Both the position numbers and the translations under genes were made by a program. From an uncultured Saprospiraceae bacterium (GTDB taxonomy: Bacteria > Bacteroidota > Bacteroidia > Chitinophagales > Saprospiraceae), in contig CALDEO010000159.1 in NCBI GenBank assembly GCA_937942465.1, positions 1 through 7,303 on the forward strand: a stretch of 7,303 bases of DNA, in the 5' to 3' direction. Of the stretch, positions 6,558 to 7,303 are shown in pieces. The notes under the pieces are model-generated. The model did no database searches, was not told where the DNA came from, and was given only the letters and a program-made list of their open reading frames with translations. Each line of letters begins with the position of its first letter. Within the stretch, counting starts at the first letter, position 1.

Positions 6558-7303
6558 ATGAATATTAAGAATATAAATACCATTTGGACATTCGCAATAG
6601 CGATCATGATGTCATCATTGTTGATCTCATGTGGAGGTACTAAAGATCTCACAACTCAGGCTTACACTGGTGTTGATAATTCATTACTTTGGAAGATCGA
6701 AGGAAAAAAACTAGATCAGCCATCGTATCTATATGGTACGATCCATATGATCGAAAGTCAAGACTTCTTTTTACCTGATGGTACATTATCTGCCGTTGAT
6801 GCATCTAGCAGATTGGTATTTGAGATAGATATGACAGAGATGTCTGACATGAGCGGTGCTACAGAGTTGATGAAAAGTGCATTCATGAAAGATAACTTGA
6901 CCCTTAAGGATCTACTATCAGCTGATGAGTATAGCATGGTCAATGACCATTTCACTAAGATGGGTTTACCATTGTTCTTATTTGAGAGAATGAAACCTAT
7001 GTTTTTAACTGTATTTGCGTCAAGCGACTTTGATCCTAATGGATTAAAAAATGGCTCTATTAAGTCTTACGAAATGGAATTTATGGAAATGGCTACACAA
7101 TCAAGCAAGCCAGTTGCAGGTCTAGAAACGATCGAATTTCAGATGAGTATATTTGACTCCATCCCATACGAAAACCAAGCTAAGATGCTAGTGGAGACTG
7201 TGAAGAATGGTGATACAGGCAGCGATACTTTTAAGGATATGGTAGATATCTACAAAAAGCAGGACCTTGACGGAATGATCACAATGATCTCTGAGGACGA
7301 AGA
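6558..7303 (+). CDS. TraB/GumN family (TIKI-like) lipoprotein, 3'-truncated by the window end
   Basis: The frame is open from ATG 6558 to the last base, giving 248 residues; family members usually run a little under 300, so a short C-terminal piece is missing. Residues 1-24 are a lipoprotein signal with lipobox LLISC (Cys25), so the mature protein should be membrane-anchored facing the periplasm. The TraB/GumN signature is LWKIEG (44-49), SYLYGTIHMI (56-65, with the GxxH motif at 60-63), the strand LVFEIDM (86-92), then MEFMEMA (173-179) and GLETIEFQ (188-195). Animal Tiki proteins of this fold are metal-dependent proteases that use GxxH; for bacterial GumN members the role is largely unknown, so protease activity here is inference. 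The start is fixed by an in-frame TAG at 6552-6554. AAGGA (6547-6551) gives a Shine-Dalgarno-like site at normal spacing, unlike the other two starts in the window. Confidence 0.85.
   Translation, partial: MNIKNINTIWTFAIAIMMSSLLISCGGTKDLTTQAYTGVDNSLLWKIEGKKLDQPSYLYGTIHMIESQDFFLPDGTLSAVDASSRLVFEIDMTEMSDMSGATELMKSAFMKDNLTLKDLLSADEYSMVNDHFTKMGLPLFLFERMKPMFLTVFASSDFDPNGLKNGSIKSYEMEFMEMATQSSKPVAGLETIEFQMSIFDSIPYENQAKMLVETVKNGDTGSDTFKDMVDIYKKQDLDGMITMISEDE

Noticed and set aside
6758..6955. 65-codon minus-strand open frame
   Set aside because: It is antisense to the GumN/TraB lipoprotein gene, whose frame continues to the window end with clear family motifs.

Overview
The window reads as chromosomal DNA of an AT-rich member of the Bacteroidota, probably Saprospiria-like. 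The class is supported by a secreted protease carrying a type IX secretion (T9SS) C-terminal sorting domain, a multi-TonB_C protein of the style found next to or fused with BlaR1/M56 peptidases in this phylum, and start codons in an A/T-rich context without Shine-Dalgarno sequences (in two genes a TAA stop directly abuts the ATG). The narrower placement is inference from protein style only.

Layout. (1) Bases 1-1466, plus strand: the 3' part of a gene for a periplasm-facing protein with a proline-rich spacer and three tandem TonB C-terminal-like domains; its start lies outside the window. (2) Bases 1467-1890: a convergent intergenic region with a strong bidirectional-type terminator for gene 1, two smaller hairpins that share a 12-base core, and a textbook terminator for the next gene. 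(3) Bases 1891-5427, minus strand: a complete 1178-residue secreted M36 (fungalysin-type) metallopeptidase with signal peptide, propeptide, inserted PA domain, DUF11-like domain, a beta-sandwich domain and T9SS sorting domain. (4) Bases 5428-5659: a divergent promoter region with a perfect 21-bp palindrome on the protease side and a 2 x 32-bp imperfect tandem repeat on the methyltransferase side. (5) Bases 5660-6421, plus strand: rlmB-type 23S rRNA 2'-O-methyltransferase. (6) Bases 6422-6557: a short spacer with a weak hairpin-plus-T-run. (7) Bases 6558-7303, plus strand: the 5' part of a TraB/GumN (TIKI-like) lipoprotein gene running off the end.

The genes do not form an obvious pathway. The protease is the nutrient-scavenging or extracellular module, rlmB is housekeeping, and the TonB_C and GumN proteins are envelope proteins. 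I see no phage, IS, CRISPR, tRNA or rRNA signal and no clear candidate for a new multi-gene system. The most distinctive unexplained elements are the two structured DNA motifs in the divergent intergenic region and the triple cysteine-bearing TonB_C array.
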